Made by a program: the position numbers and the translations under genes
The notes under the pieces: generated by a model
Seen by the model: only the letters and a program-made list of their open reading frames with translations
What the model was told of the DNA's origin: nothing
Databases searched by the model: none
Part shown: piece by piece, positions 50,494-57,593 of the stretch
Position numbering within the stretch: position 1 is the first letter of the stretch
How the letters are laid out: every line of letters starts with the position of its first letter
Source: Stenomitos frigidus_A
Lineage (GTDB): Bacteria; Cyanobacteriota; Cyanobacteriia; Leptolyngbyales; Leptolyngbyaceae
Length of the DNA: 64,000 bases
NCBI RefSeq assembly: GCF_963877135.1
Contig: NZ_CAWNSW010000133.1
Location: forward strand, 86,951-150,950
Direction of reading: 5' to 3'

Positions 50494-51116
50494 TCATGAG
50501 GGACAGTAGCAGCAGTGTGCAAACCAGTTGCGAAAATGCTGAGGGTCGGCTAAATCTATGGCTGTCGCAATGAGCGTATCGACCCTTTGCGCCGTCGACG
50601 GCGAGAACTGTCTGAGAAACGCTTTTAACTTTGACCACCAATGCTCATACGCCTTCGGCGGGGCGAAGCCCTACGGATTAAATTCTGGCGAGTAAGGAGA
50701 CAGGTACAGCACCTTTGCCCCGACCGCCTCAATCAACGGTGCAATGGCTTCGACCTTGTGGGCAGGCAGATTATCCATGACCACCACAGCCCCTCGCCAG
50801 AGCTGCGGCACAAGACACTGGGAAACATACGCCTTGAAGACAGCCGCGTCCATCGAATCATTGATTGTCATCACAGCCAGCACCTTGGAGACGGTAATCG
50901 CGCCAATGACGCTCACCTTGCTACCCCGATAAAAGGGTTTAAAGTCATACGCTCGTGCCCCAGGGAGCGCCCGGGCATGCGTTCGCATGAGTCCCAAGCG
51001 CACACCCATCGCATCCAGAAACCCTAAATCTTGGAGTGCGACACCCCTCACTTGTGCCCAGTACGCCTGTCTCAGGCGTTGGACACGTTCGCTGATGGCT
51101 TGACTAGCGCGCAGTG
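50494..51116 (-). pseudogene. IS630 transposase orfB (DDE part), interrupted
   Basis: The frame continues from orfA after the A8 run as LRASQAISERVQRLRQAYWAQV, then GLMRTHARALPGARAY, VVVMDNLPAHKVEAIAPL (second Asp) and LYLSPYSPEFNP. There it hits a stop within a small palindromic insertion (50648-50673). Reading past it restores EHWWSKLKAFLRQFSPSTAQ ... NWFAHCCYCPS, which holds the third catalytic acid (Glu). The insertion changes 3 bases into 27, so the frame is kept but a TAG is brought in. This part of the transposase is dead. Confidence 0.85.
50648..50673. repeat. 26-bp palindromic small dispersed repeat inserted in a transposase
   Basis: An imperfect palindrome starting TACGCCTTCGGCGGGG and ending in the matching GCGAAGCCCTA. 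It lies exactly where IS630 proteins have N-P-I-E-H. The shape, size and GC-rich GCGAAG core resemble the small dispersed repeats described in cyanobacterial genomes. Confidence 0.75.
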
Positions 51117-51460
51117 TTTTTTTTGCGCGGTAAATGCAGTCTCTGGAAGGTACGACACATGGTGCTTTGGCTTACCCAGAGACCAGTTTGATCAAAGAGC
51201 AGCTCACAATATGCCGCTAAGGTCGCGTCGGGCTGTTGCTCGAAAATCGCCATTAACTGGTCTTGATGTGCCATGACAGGACTCACCGAACCATCTTGCT
51301 TGCGAGAGACGACATGACCTTCTGTACGCTTTTGAAGCATCCAGCGCTCGACGCAGTTTTCGCTGACCGTAAAGCGTGCAGCAACTTTTCTGACAGAGCT
51401 ATCACCTTTCTCGATCGCACTAACAATCTTCTCTCGCAAGTCGCTGGAATACGGCTTCAT
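51104..51460 (-). CDS. IS630-type transposase orfA (HTH part)
   Basis: A 118-residue first frame of a two-frame transposase. MKPYSSDLREKIVSAIEKGDSS starts a helix-turn-helix, with VRKVAARFTVSENCVERWM as its recognition part; a second HTH covers DATLAAYCELLFDQTGLWVSQ. It ends soon after a run of eight A's (51124-51117), at which slippage would join it to orfB in IS630 elements. Since orfB is broken, the product alone can only bind DNA, perhaps the inverted repeats. Confidence 0.88.
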   Translation of the reverse strand: MKPYSSDLREKIVSAIEKGDSSVRKVAARFTVSENCVERWMLQKRTEGHVVSRKQDGSVSPVMAHQDQLMAIFEQQPDATLAAYCELLFDQTGLWVSQSTMCRTFQRLHLPRKKNTAR

Positions 51461-51740
51461 TTCTGCCCCACTTTTGCTAAGGCTCTATTGTTCTCTATCT
51501 GACTGCAAACCGCTGTATGAAGACGGACTGGAAACCTTTTGAGTTGACAGTTGCTGGTGAGTTGACGGGGCTATTGTTTGATAGACAGTTAGACAATAAG
51601 CTGCGGTTTTACGGCTTTCAGATGAGCTCAAATCTGTAATTTCAGCAAGTCATGCCGTTGTTGCGTTAGAAACGGATTTGGTCCAAAGACCTTAGAAAAG
51701 GGAACTCGCTCCCTGTATTCAATCTGTTTCTCAGTGCAGT

Positions 51741-53231
51741 ATGGCTTCTTCTCCCAACTTTGAGTTTCTCCACGCTCACGATGCTCAGTTAGTGAGGCTT
51801 GGTAGTCTGGCAGAATGGTATTTTGCCGATGATCCCAATACTTGCCTCATCAAGCTGCGACAGTTTGGGGAGGTTTTGGCACAACTTACGGCGGCCAAAG
51901 TCGGACTGTATGTTGATGCAGAGGAGAAGCAAGTTAATTTGCTGCGACGGCTGCGCGATCGCGGTGTGCTGAAAGGTGAGGTCGATCGTCTCTTCCATGA
52001 GTTACGCAAAGCTGGCAATGATGCGACCCATGAATTAGCGGGCAACCAGCGCACGGCACTCAGCGGTTTGAAGTATGCCCGTGCGTTGGGCATCTGGTTT
52101 CATCGGGTCTTCACCCACGATCGCACGTTTGACCCTGGCTCCTTCATCCCACCACCAGAGCCACACGTTGAAACGCAAGCGCTGAAGGCTGAGTTGGCGC
52201 AGCTCCGAAAAGAAGTCTATGCCAGTCTATCCAAAGTGGATGCCGCAGAAGCACTGGCTCAAGCGGAAGCGCAACGCCGCTTAGAGGCTGAAGCTTTGGC
52301 ACAGGAAGCAGCAGCCCAGGTGCAAGCGTTTCAAACCCGTTTGGCGCAGGTGCAAACCCAGGCAGACAGAGCCTCTGAGCAGGAACTCAAACAGACGATC
52401 GCGCAAGCGCAGGTTGCCGAAACACATGTCAGCCTGGATGAACGGGAGACTCGCAGGCTGATTGATGCCCAACTCCGGGCGGCAGGATGGGACGTTGATT
52501 CAGAGGTTTTGACCTATACCAGTGGAACACGTCCTCAGAAGGGTAAAAACCTGGCGATCGCAGAATTCCCCACGGCTGAAGGACGAGCCGATTATGCGCT
52601 CTTTGTGGGCTTACAGGTGGTGGCGGTGGTGGAAGCCAAACGTCAGAGCAAAGATGTTTCAGTGTTGCCGGATAATGTGCTGTTTGAAGATGGGCAGGGG
52701 CGATCGATCCGCGCCGACCTCATGGATAAGTGCAATCTGCATACAATTCTGCGCTTGCCGACGGGCATTTTTTACGCGCAGGGGGTGAAGACGAATGTGC
52801 TGTTCTTCCAGCGGGGCACGACAGAGAAGGGCAACACGAAGCAGGTCTGGATCTACGACATGCGAACGAATATGCCTGCGTTTGGTAAGCGGACACCGCT
52901 GACTCGTGAGCATTTCCGAGACTTTGGGCAGTGTTATGGCAATGACCCGCAGGGATCTAGTCCACGGGTAGACCAGGGTGAAGAGGGACGGTTCCGCTGT
53001 TTTTTGCGGGAGGCGATCGCCAAAAGAGGCGAAAACCTGGATCTTTCCTGGTTGCGGGATGAGAGTTTGCAGTCGGGGGATGACCTGCCCGAACCGGAGG
53101 TAATTGCGACGGAGATTATGGAGAAGCTAAGGCTTGCGACGAAGGAAATGGAGTCGCTGCTGGTCTTACTGGAAGGGGAAGAGGCACCAGAAGCTGTGAG
53201 CGCTTCGGTGGGCTTACCGATCGTAGAATAG
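51741..53231 (+). CDS. In-frame HsdR N-terminus / HsdM C-terminus chimera
   Basis: A 496-residue open frame joining pieces of two type I restriction subunits. Residues 1-130 resemble the DUF4145-like start of HsdR, 160-235 are an Ala/Gln-rich coiled coil, and 240-305 are the HsdR nuclease region (LIDAQLRAAGWDVDSEV, GRADYALFVG, VVAVVEAKRQSKD: the Asp-ExK pattern). At residue 308 it turns into the C-terminal part of HsdM: VLPDNVLFEDGQGR, LHTILRLPTGIFYAQGVKTN, KQVWIYDMRTNMPAFGKRTPL. The whole HsdR helicase motor and the HsdM AdoMet-binding and NPPF methylase motifs are missing. The fusion is best explained by a deletion across an hsdR-hsdM pair. Confidence 0.85.
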   Translation: MASSPNFEFLHAHDAQLVRLGSLAEWYFADDPNTCLIKLRQFGEVLAQLTAAKVGLYVDAEEKQVNLLRRLRDRGVLKGEVDRLFHELRKAGNDATHELAGNQRTALSGLKYARALGIWFHRVFTHDRTFDPGSFIPPPEPHVETQALKAELAQLRKEVYASLSKVDAAEALAQAEAQRRLEAEALAQEAAAQVQAFQTRLAQVQTQADRASEQELKQTIAQAQVAETHVSLDERETRRLIDAQLRAAGWDVDSEVLTYTSGTRPQKGKNLAIAEFPTAEGRADYALFVGLQVVAVVEAKRQSKDVSVLPDNVLFEDGQGRSIRADLMDKCNLHTILRLPTGIFYAQGVKTNVLFFQRGTTEKGNTKQVWIYDMRTNMPAFGKRTPLTREHFRDFGQCYGNDPQGSSPRVDQGEEGRFRCFLREAIAKRGENLDLSWLRDESLQSGDDLPEPEVIATEIMEKLRLATKEMESLLVLLEGEEAPEAVSASVGLPIVE

Positions 53232-53233
53232 AT

Positions 53234-53275
53234 AGAATTCGCGATCGCGTGTTGTCGGAAGTAATTTACCTATGA
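53234..53275 (+). pseudogene. 3' fossil of an MntA-like nucleotidyltransferase gene
   Basis: This 42-bp stretch encodes RIRDRVLSEVIYL-stop and matches the 3' end of the downstream mntA (54354-54395) with two base differences. No further upstream part of the gene is present. It is the tail of a second, lost copy. Confidence 0.8.
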
Positions 53276-53645
53276 TTAAAAAGCTTGTTCATACCAGATT
53301 TCATCTGTCCTATGAGCATCAACTGGTAGAAAGAGCTAAAGAACTTCGCCAAAATATGACGGTTGCGGAGAAGAAGCTGTGGCATGGTTATCTTAAAACA
53401 CTGCCTTTTCGAGTATTGAGACAACGACCGATCGCTTATTTTATTGTGCTGAGTTGAAGTTAGTGATTGAAGTTGATGGAAACAGTCATTTTATTGAGAA
53501 TGCCCAGCAGTATGACCGGGAAAGAACTCATATTTTGGAGGGATATGGTTTAACGGTAATACGGTTTACAAATCAGCAGGTTTTGGAGGAGTTTGAGGCG
53601 GTTTGTTTGCAGATCGCGGAGATGATCCCCCTAAATCCCCCTTAG
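53272..53645 (+). pseudogene. DUF559 endonuclease-like protein, frameshifted
   Basis: Two frames form one DUF559 (Vsr-like) domain: HLSYEHQLVERAKELRQNMTVAEKKLWH then LKTLPFRVLRQRPIAYFIV, followed out of frame by ELKLVIEVDGNSHFIENAQQYDRERTHILEGYG and VIRFTNQQVLE. Between them the normal ..VDFYC.. strand with the catalytic Asp is missing. The observed join fits loss of about 13 bp between two TTTTATTGTG repeats. The start ATG overlaps the stop of the nucleotidyltransferase fossil. Its end runs into a GATCCCCC repeat, which supplies the last residues and the stop codon. Confidence 0.82.
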
Positions 53646-53691
53646 AAAGGGGGACTTTGAATACGAATCCGGTTCCCCCCTTTTTTAACTA
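53624..53691. repeat. GATCCCCC palindromic repeat, copy 1
   Basis: GATCCCCCTAAATCCCCCTT, a short A-run and AGGGGG, ending in TTCCCCCCTTTTTT. Closely similar to the left and central part of copy 2 (53733-53808). A widespread type in cyanobacterial genomes that forms C/G-rich stems. Confidence 0.75.
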
Positions 53692-53732
53692 CGGTGTACA
53701 CACAAGTATCTGGTAAGAACCGCAAACCTTTC

Positions 53733-53808
53733 GATCCCCCTAAATCCCCCTTAAAAAGGGGGACTAAGAGTCTGGTTCCCCCCTTTTTAAGGGGGGCTAG
53801 GGGGGATC
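53733..53808. repeat. GATCCCCC palindromic repeat, copy 2
   Basis: Complete palindrome of about 76 bp from GATCCCCCTAAATCCCCC to its mirror GGGGGGCTAGGGGGGATC, with an internal hairpin TTAAAAAGGGGGA / TTCCCCCCTTTTTAA. It lies 34 bp before the small antitoxin-like gene. Confidence 0.8.
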
Positions 53809-53841
53809 TCAGTTGTTGAGTTGTAAGCAAGGAGTTGGGTG

Positions 53842-54105
53842 ATGCAAAGCATTAAGGTTCGTCAGCGAGTTGGGTCAGATGGCATCTTGCATCTGGAGAT
53901 TCCTACGGAAATTCACGAAAGCGAGGTGGAAGTGACGGTAACTTATCAAAAACTTGCACCACAAGAAGTTGATGAGCAAGGGTGGCTCGTTGGCTTTTTC
54001 GAGCGAACCTATGGTATCTGCGCGGATGATCCGATCGTCGTCGATGATGACGGCATTGCAGAAGCACTGGATGACGATATGGAAGGAGTCTTTGATAAAC
54101 CATGA
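53842..54105 (+). CDS. Small antitoxin-like protein coupled to MntA
   Basis: An 87-residue protein from the ATG at 53842 with GGAG seven bases upstream. It is similar to small cyanobacterial proteins that usually sit ahead of PIN-type toxins: RQRVGSDGILHLEIPTEI then EVEVTVTYQKL (beta strands), LVGFFERTYGICADDPIVV, and an acidic end DDDMEGVF. Here it overlaps the mntA start by four bases instead. Antitoxin identity is inferred; no DNA-binding motif is visible beyond the N-terminal strands. Confidence 0.65.
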   Translation: MQSIKVRQRVGSDGILHLEIPTEIHESEVEVTVTYQKLAPQEVDEQGWLVGFFERTYGICADDPIVVDDDGIAEALDDDMEGVFDKP

Positions 54106-54395
54106 GAACGTTAGATGAAATCAAGCAAATTTTGTTGGATCGTAAGTCCTGGCTTTTTGAGACCTATCAAATTACTGAGCTAGGGATTTTTGGCTCTTAT
54201 GCCAGGGGTCAGCAAACCCAGGAGAGTGATGTTGATGTATTGATTGATTATGAGCAGGCTCCAACGCTGTTTGAGTTGGTCAATCTGCGAGATTTTTTAG
54301 CGGATTTGATCGGGCTACCCGTTGATGTGGTCACTAAAAATGGCTTAAAACCCAGAATTCGCGATCGCGTGTTGTCAGAAGTGATTTACCTATGA
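54102..54395 (+). CDS. mntA: MntA-type minimal nucleotidyltransferase (antitoxin)
   Basis: A 97-residue MNT domain protein: LGIFGSYARGQQTQESDVDVLIDY contains the GSYARG motif (31-36) and the two catalytic Asp (43, 45). In the known MntA/HepT system this enzyme adds AMP to the HepT RNase and silences it. It overlaps both its neighbours: four bases with the small gene upstream and four with hepT. The 3' end is duplicated as a fossil at 53234-53275. Confidence 0.92.
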   Translation: MRTLDEIKQILLDRKSWLFETYQITELGIFGSYARGQQTQESDVDVLIDYEQAPTLFELVNLRDFLADLIGLPVDVVTKNGLKPRIRDRVLSEVIYL

Positions 54396-54745
54396 CCGAG
54401 CGATCGCTAGCAGAATTCTTGCAGGATATTTTGGACACGATCGCCGATCTTGAGACTTTTACAGCCAATGTGGAGTTTGAGGCTTTTCAGGCGAATCGAG
54501 AAAAGGTGTTGGCTGTGGTCAAGTCCATCGAGATTTTAGGAGAAGCGGTCAAGAAAATTCCTGACAACATTCGTACCCAATATCCTGAGATGCCCTGGAA
54601 AGCCGTTGCTGGAATGCGGGATGTGCTGGTGCATGAATACTGGGGGATTGATGCCAACGTGGTTTGGGCAACCGTTCAAGAAGGTTTGCCACCGCTGAAG
54701 GCTGTGATCATCGAAGTGGCTGAAAAGCTACAGCGTACCGACTGA
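54392..54745 (+). CDS. hepT: HepT-type RNase toxin (DUF86)
   Basis: A 117-residue all-helical HEPN protein. The RNase signature R-x4-H-x-Y appears as RDVLVHEY (Arg76, His81, Tyr83), with VKSIEILGEAVKKIP and YPEMPWKAVAGMRDVLV around it. With MntA it forms a toxin-antitoxin pair; the Tyr of the motif is the residue AMPylated by MntA in characterised systems. All key residues are present, so it should be active if freed. It starts four bases inside mntA. Confidence 0.92.
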   Translation: MTERSLAEFLQDILDTIADLETFTANVEFEAFQANREKVLAVVKSIEILGEAVKKIPDNIRTQYPEMPWKAVAGMRDVLVHEYWGIDANVVWATVQEGLPPLKAVIIEVAEKLQRTD

Positions 54746-54772
54746 ATCGATTGGAATAGTGAAGAGCCTGGT

Positions 54773-56238
54773 ATGAGTGACGAATTGATAGAATTGCCTG
54801 AAAGGTGGGAAGAAACTACTTTAGGGCAAATAGTCTTAGGTATCAGTTACGGACATACTGCATCTTCAACCGAGACGCCCGTTGGACCAAAATTTCTGCG
54901 GATAACTGATTTGCAGAATAACTCAGTTGATTGGGATACAGTCCCATATTGTGAGTGCGACAGCATAGAAAAATACAAACTCAAGAAGGGCGATATTGTT
55001 GTTGCAAGGACTGGAGCAACAACAGGCAAAAGCTTTTTGATTCAACATTGTCCTGAGCCTACAGTTTTTGCTTCATGCTTGATTAGGCTTCAGACATCTA
55101 CTTCTTGCTCTCCTGATTACCTTGCAGCCTTCATGCAAAGTGACAATTATTGGAAGCAGATTACTACTGTTAGCAAAGGAACTGCACAACCTGGAGTAAA
55201 TGCATCTATTCTGGCAACCCTTTCTGTTCCCCTGCCACCACTCAACGAGCAAAAGCGGATTGTTGCCAAGATTGAGGAGTTGAGAGAGCGGAGCCAGAAA
55301 GCGCGATCGGCTCTTTCAGCCATTCCCAACCTGTGCGACAAATTCCGGCAATCCGTCCTCGCTGCTGCTTTTCGGGGCGACCTCACCGCCGACTGGCGCA
55401 AACAAAACCCAGACTTTGAACCTGCTTCGGTGTTGTTGGAGAGGGTAGGGAAGGATCTGGGTCAAAATCTCGCTGATGTTCAGACTGAAATTGATAGAAC
55501 AGACGATGAGATCCCTTCAACCTGGGCTTGGGCAAAGCTGAAGTTGATGATTAAGAAAATCCAACCTGGCAATAACTTCCTTTGCCCCGAAGTCCCTGTA
55601 ACGGAAACTACTGTGGGTCTTGTCAAAATTAGTGCTGTTACGTGGGGAACGTTCAACCCTAAAGAAACGAAGACAGTAGCAGATCCATCGAAGGTAGATC
55701 CAAATCTATTTATCCAACCTGTGACCTTCTTGTTACTCGTGCAAACACCTTGGATCTGGTCGGTGCGTCGGTTGTGGTTGACGAGATTCACTACAAAATT
55801 ATGCTGAGTGATAAAGTTTGGCGAGCAGATATTCTTGAGGTGGACAAAAAATACATCAATTTCTATTTGCGATCCAAGGACGGTTGCAAGGAAATAGAAA
55901 GCCGTGCAACTGGCAACCAGCTTTCAATGCGAAACATATCCCAGAATGCTTTCAGAGATGTAGTCATTGCTATTCCTCCAATCGAGGAGCAGAAGGAGAT
56001 TGTGCGGCAGATTGAATCTTGTTTCAACAGCATTAATCAAAGCAAGCAAACCTATCAGGAAACTAAAGATTACCTTAATCAACTCGATCGCTCCATTCTC
56101 GCCAAAGCCTTCCGGGGTGAACTAGTCGAGCAAGACCCCAACGACGAACCTGCCTCTGTCCTGCTAGAGCGTATTCGTGCCGATCGAGAGCAGCAACAGT
56201 CAACCTCTAACCGTCGCAAGCGAGGTTTGGCAAAATGA
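54773..56238 (+). pseudogene. hsdS: Type I restriction specificity subunit HsdS, frameshifted
   Basis: Two frames make one HsdS. The first gives target-recognition domain 1 (ELPERWEETTLGQIVLGISY, LRITDLQNNSVDWD..KKGDIVVARTGAT), the central conserved helix (PLPPLNEQKRIVAKIEELRE) and the start of domain 2. After 55720 one base is missing (CCTGTGACC where CCTGGTGACC is expected), so the rest is in another frame: GASVVVDEIHYKIMLSDK, IAIPPIEEQKEIVRQIESCF and ILAKAFRGELVEQDPNDEPA. The specificity subunit is therefore cut to one domain unless read through. Its end overlaps hicA by four bases. Confidence 0.87.
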
Positions 56239-56405
56239 AAGTACGCGAAGTCATTGCTTTACTGGAGGAAGATGGTTGGTATCTGGCGAAAACGAAAGGC
56301 AGTCATCGGCAGTTCAAACATCCAACTAAGCCCGGAAAAGTAACGGTGTCGGGTAAACCCAGTGTTGACATCCCCATTGGTACGCCTAAGAGCATTTTGC
56401 GATAG
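56235..56405 (+). CDS. hicA: HicA-type mRNA interferase toxin
   Basis: A 56-residue double-stranded-RNA-binding-fold toxin. MKVREVIALLEEDGWYLAKTKGSHRQFKHPTKPG carries the catalytic His in GSHRQFKHP (His24); the third strand GKVTVSGKPSVDIP and the IGTPKSILR end are typical. It begins with the ATG overlapping the hsdS stop (ATGA). HicB follows after 26 bp on the same strand. HicA cleaves mRNA and is blocked by HicB. Confidence 0.9.
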   Translation: MKVREVIALLEEDGWYLAKTKGSHRQFKHPTKPGKVTVSGKPSVDIPIGTPKSILR

Positions 56406-56431
56406 GCACAATTACAGGAGAAAGAAGACTA

Positions 56432-56641
56432 ATGCGTTATGCCGTTGTGATTGAACAAGGTGAGACTAGCTATGGGGCTTATGTTCCAGACCTACCAGGC
56501 TGTGTCGCAGTTGCCGAGACTCTGGCAGAAGTGAGACAGTTAATTCAGGAAGCGATTCTGTTTCATCTGGAGGGGCTTCGAGAAGATGGTGATCCGATTC
56601 CTGAGCCAACCTCTATCCTTGAATACGTCGAAGCAGGTTAG
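56432..56641 (+). CDS. hicB: HicB-type antitoxin
   Basis: A 69-residue HicB with the partial RNase-H-like fold: RYAVVIEQGETSYGAYVPDLPGCVAVAETLAEV, then the amphipathic helix RQLIQEAILFHLEGLREDGDPIPEP. A separate DNA-binding domain is not present, so it is the short form. It pairs with the hicA gene 26 bp upstream; AGGAGAAAGAAGA just before it provides a ribosome site. Confidence 0.92.
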   Translation: MRYAVVIEQGETSYGAYVPDLPGCVAVAETLAEVRQLIQEAILFHLEGLREDGDPIPEPTSILEYVEAG

Positions 56642-56706
56642 TTGCGACATCTAGCCAAAGCCTTAACAGTAAAATGATGGCATAGGGCACCCCTAAACAT
56701 CCTCTT

Positions 56707-57282
56707 ATGACTCAAGCCAAACAGCGGTTTCTTAGCTTTGACGAATACCTGTCCTATGACGATGGCACAGAGAATCTGTACGAGCTATTTAACGGAGAAC
56801 TAATCGAGGTGCCACCAGAGTCGGGATTTAATGTCGAAATCGCCACCTTCTTGTTAATTCAGTTTGCCTCTATCCTTGGTTATCAAAGAGTCAGAGGGCA
56901 TGGGTTAGAACTAGAAGTTAGAGGCGAACCCAAAAATCTCTATCCTGACTTTGCCATTATCCAGGAAGAGCATATCCAATTGCTCAGACACCGCAATACC
57001 ATCCGGCTCAGTATGGCTCCACCGCTACTCGTGGTTGAAGTCGTCAGTCCCGGCGATTTGCAGCGCGATCGCGACTACATCGCTAAACGGATGCAATATC
57101 AGGATCGGGAGATCCCAGAATACTGGATTGTTGATCCACAACTAGAAAGCATTTTGGTGTTGACATTGGCTGGCGACCGTTACATTGAATCTGGCAGCTT
57201 TCAGAGGAGCGATGCCCTTCAGTCACCGCAATTTGGCACGCTTCACTTCATCCCTGCCCAAATTTTTGCAGCAGCAAGGTAA
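56707..57282 (+). CDS. Uma2-family (DUF820) endonuclease-like protein
   Basis: A 191-residue PD-(D/E)XK-fold protein of the Uma2 family, common in large numbers in cyanobacteria. Recognisable are FLSFDEYLSYDDGTENLYELFNGELIEVPPES near the start, YPDFAIIQEEH (catalytic Asp), PPLLVVEVVSPGD (V-E-V with the Glu) and YQDREIPEYWIVDPQ. Full length. Such families are widely linked to mobile DNA, yet the substrate is not known. It stands alone after hicB. Confidence 0.87.
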   Translation: MTQAKQRFLSFDEYLSYDDGTENLYELFNGELIEVPPESGFNVEIATFLLIQFASILGYQRVRGHGLELEVRGEPKNLYPDFAIIQEEHIQLLRHRNTIRLSMAPPLLVVEVVSPGDLQRDRDYIAKRMQYQDREIPEYWIVDPQLESILVLTLAGDRYIESGSFQRSDALQSPQFGTLHFIPAQIFAAAR

Positions 57283-57296
57283 TGGATACCTGGGTC

Positions 57297-57593
57297 TCAC
57301 TCATTTGCTGCGGTGAGCTTATCCAACTCATCCAGCAGTTTGGCAATCCGATCGCGGTTCTTGCGATCGCCCCAGGTTTCACTCTTCTGCAACCGCTTAC
57401 CAATCTCGCCCAGCCGTCCAACTAAACCTTTCTCAGGTGTCGGTTCTACTTCTGGCGTGAGTGCTTTAATGGCTGCCTTGATTTCATTAAGCGATAGGTT
57501 TTTAACAACTGCCTGCTTCAGCAGCTTAGACCGTCGTTCCTCATCTTTTATACGGGCGATCGGGACTGTAAAGTAGTTCGTGTCAAAGGTCAA
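57297..57593 (-). pseudogene. Truncated ParB-like C-terminal fragment fused to an IS end
   Basis: A 98-residue frame whose first eleven codons (MTFDTNYFTVP) are the inverted repeat of the IS256-type element; true gene sequence starts around 57561. What is left reads RSKLLKQAVVKNLSLNEIKAAIKAL and a helical, Lys/Leu-rich end, resembling the helix after the HTH in ParB-type proteins. The N-terminal part was lost when the element came in. The ParB match is weak and only suggestive. Confidence 0.5.

Larger units (their letters stand above)
50478..51517 (-). mobile_element. IS630-family insertion sequence, inactive
   Basis: About 1.04 kb bounded by 15-bp imperfect inverted repeats around AGCGGTTTGCAGT next to TA dinucleotides (50479-50480 and 51516-51517), the target of IS630/Tc1 elements. 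It encodes two overlapping transposase frames; the second is broken by a small insertion, so the element cannot move by itself. Confidence 0.85.
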
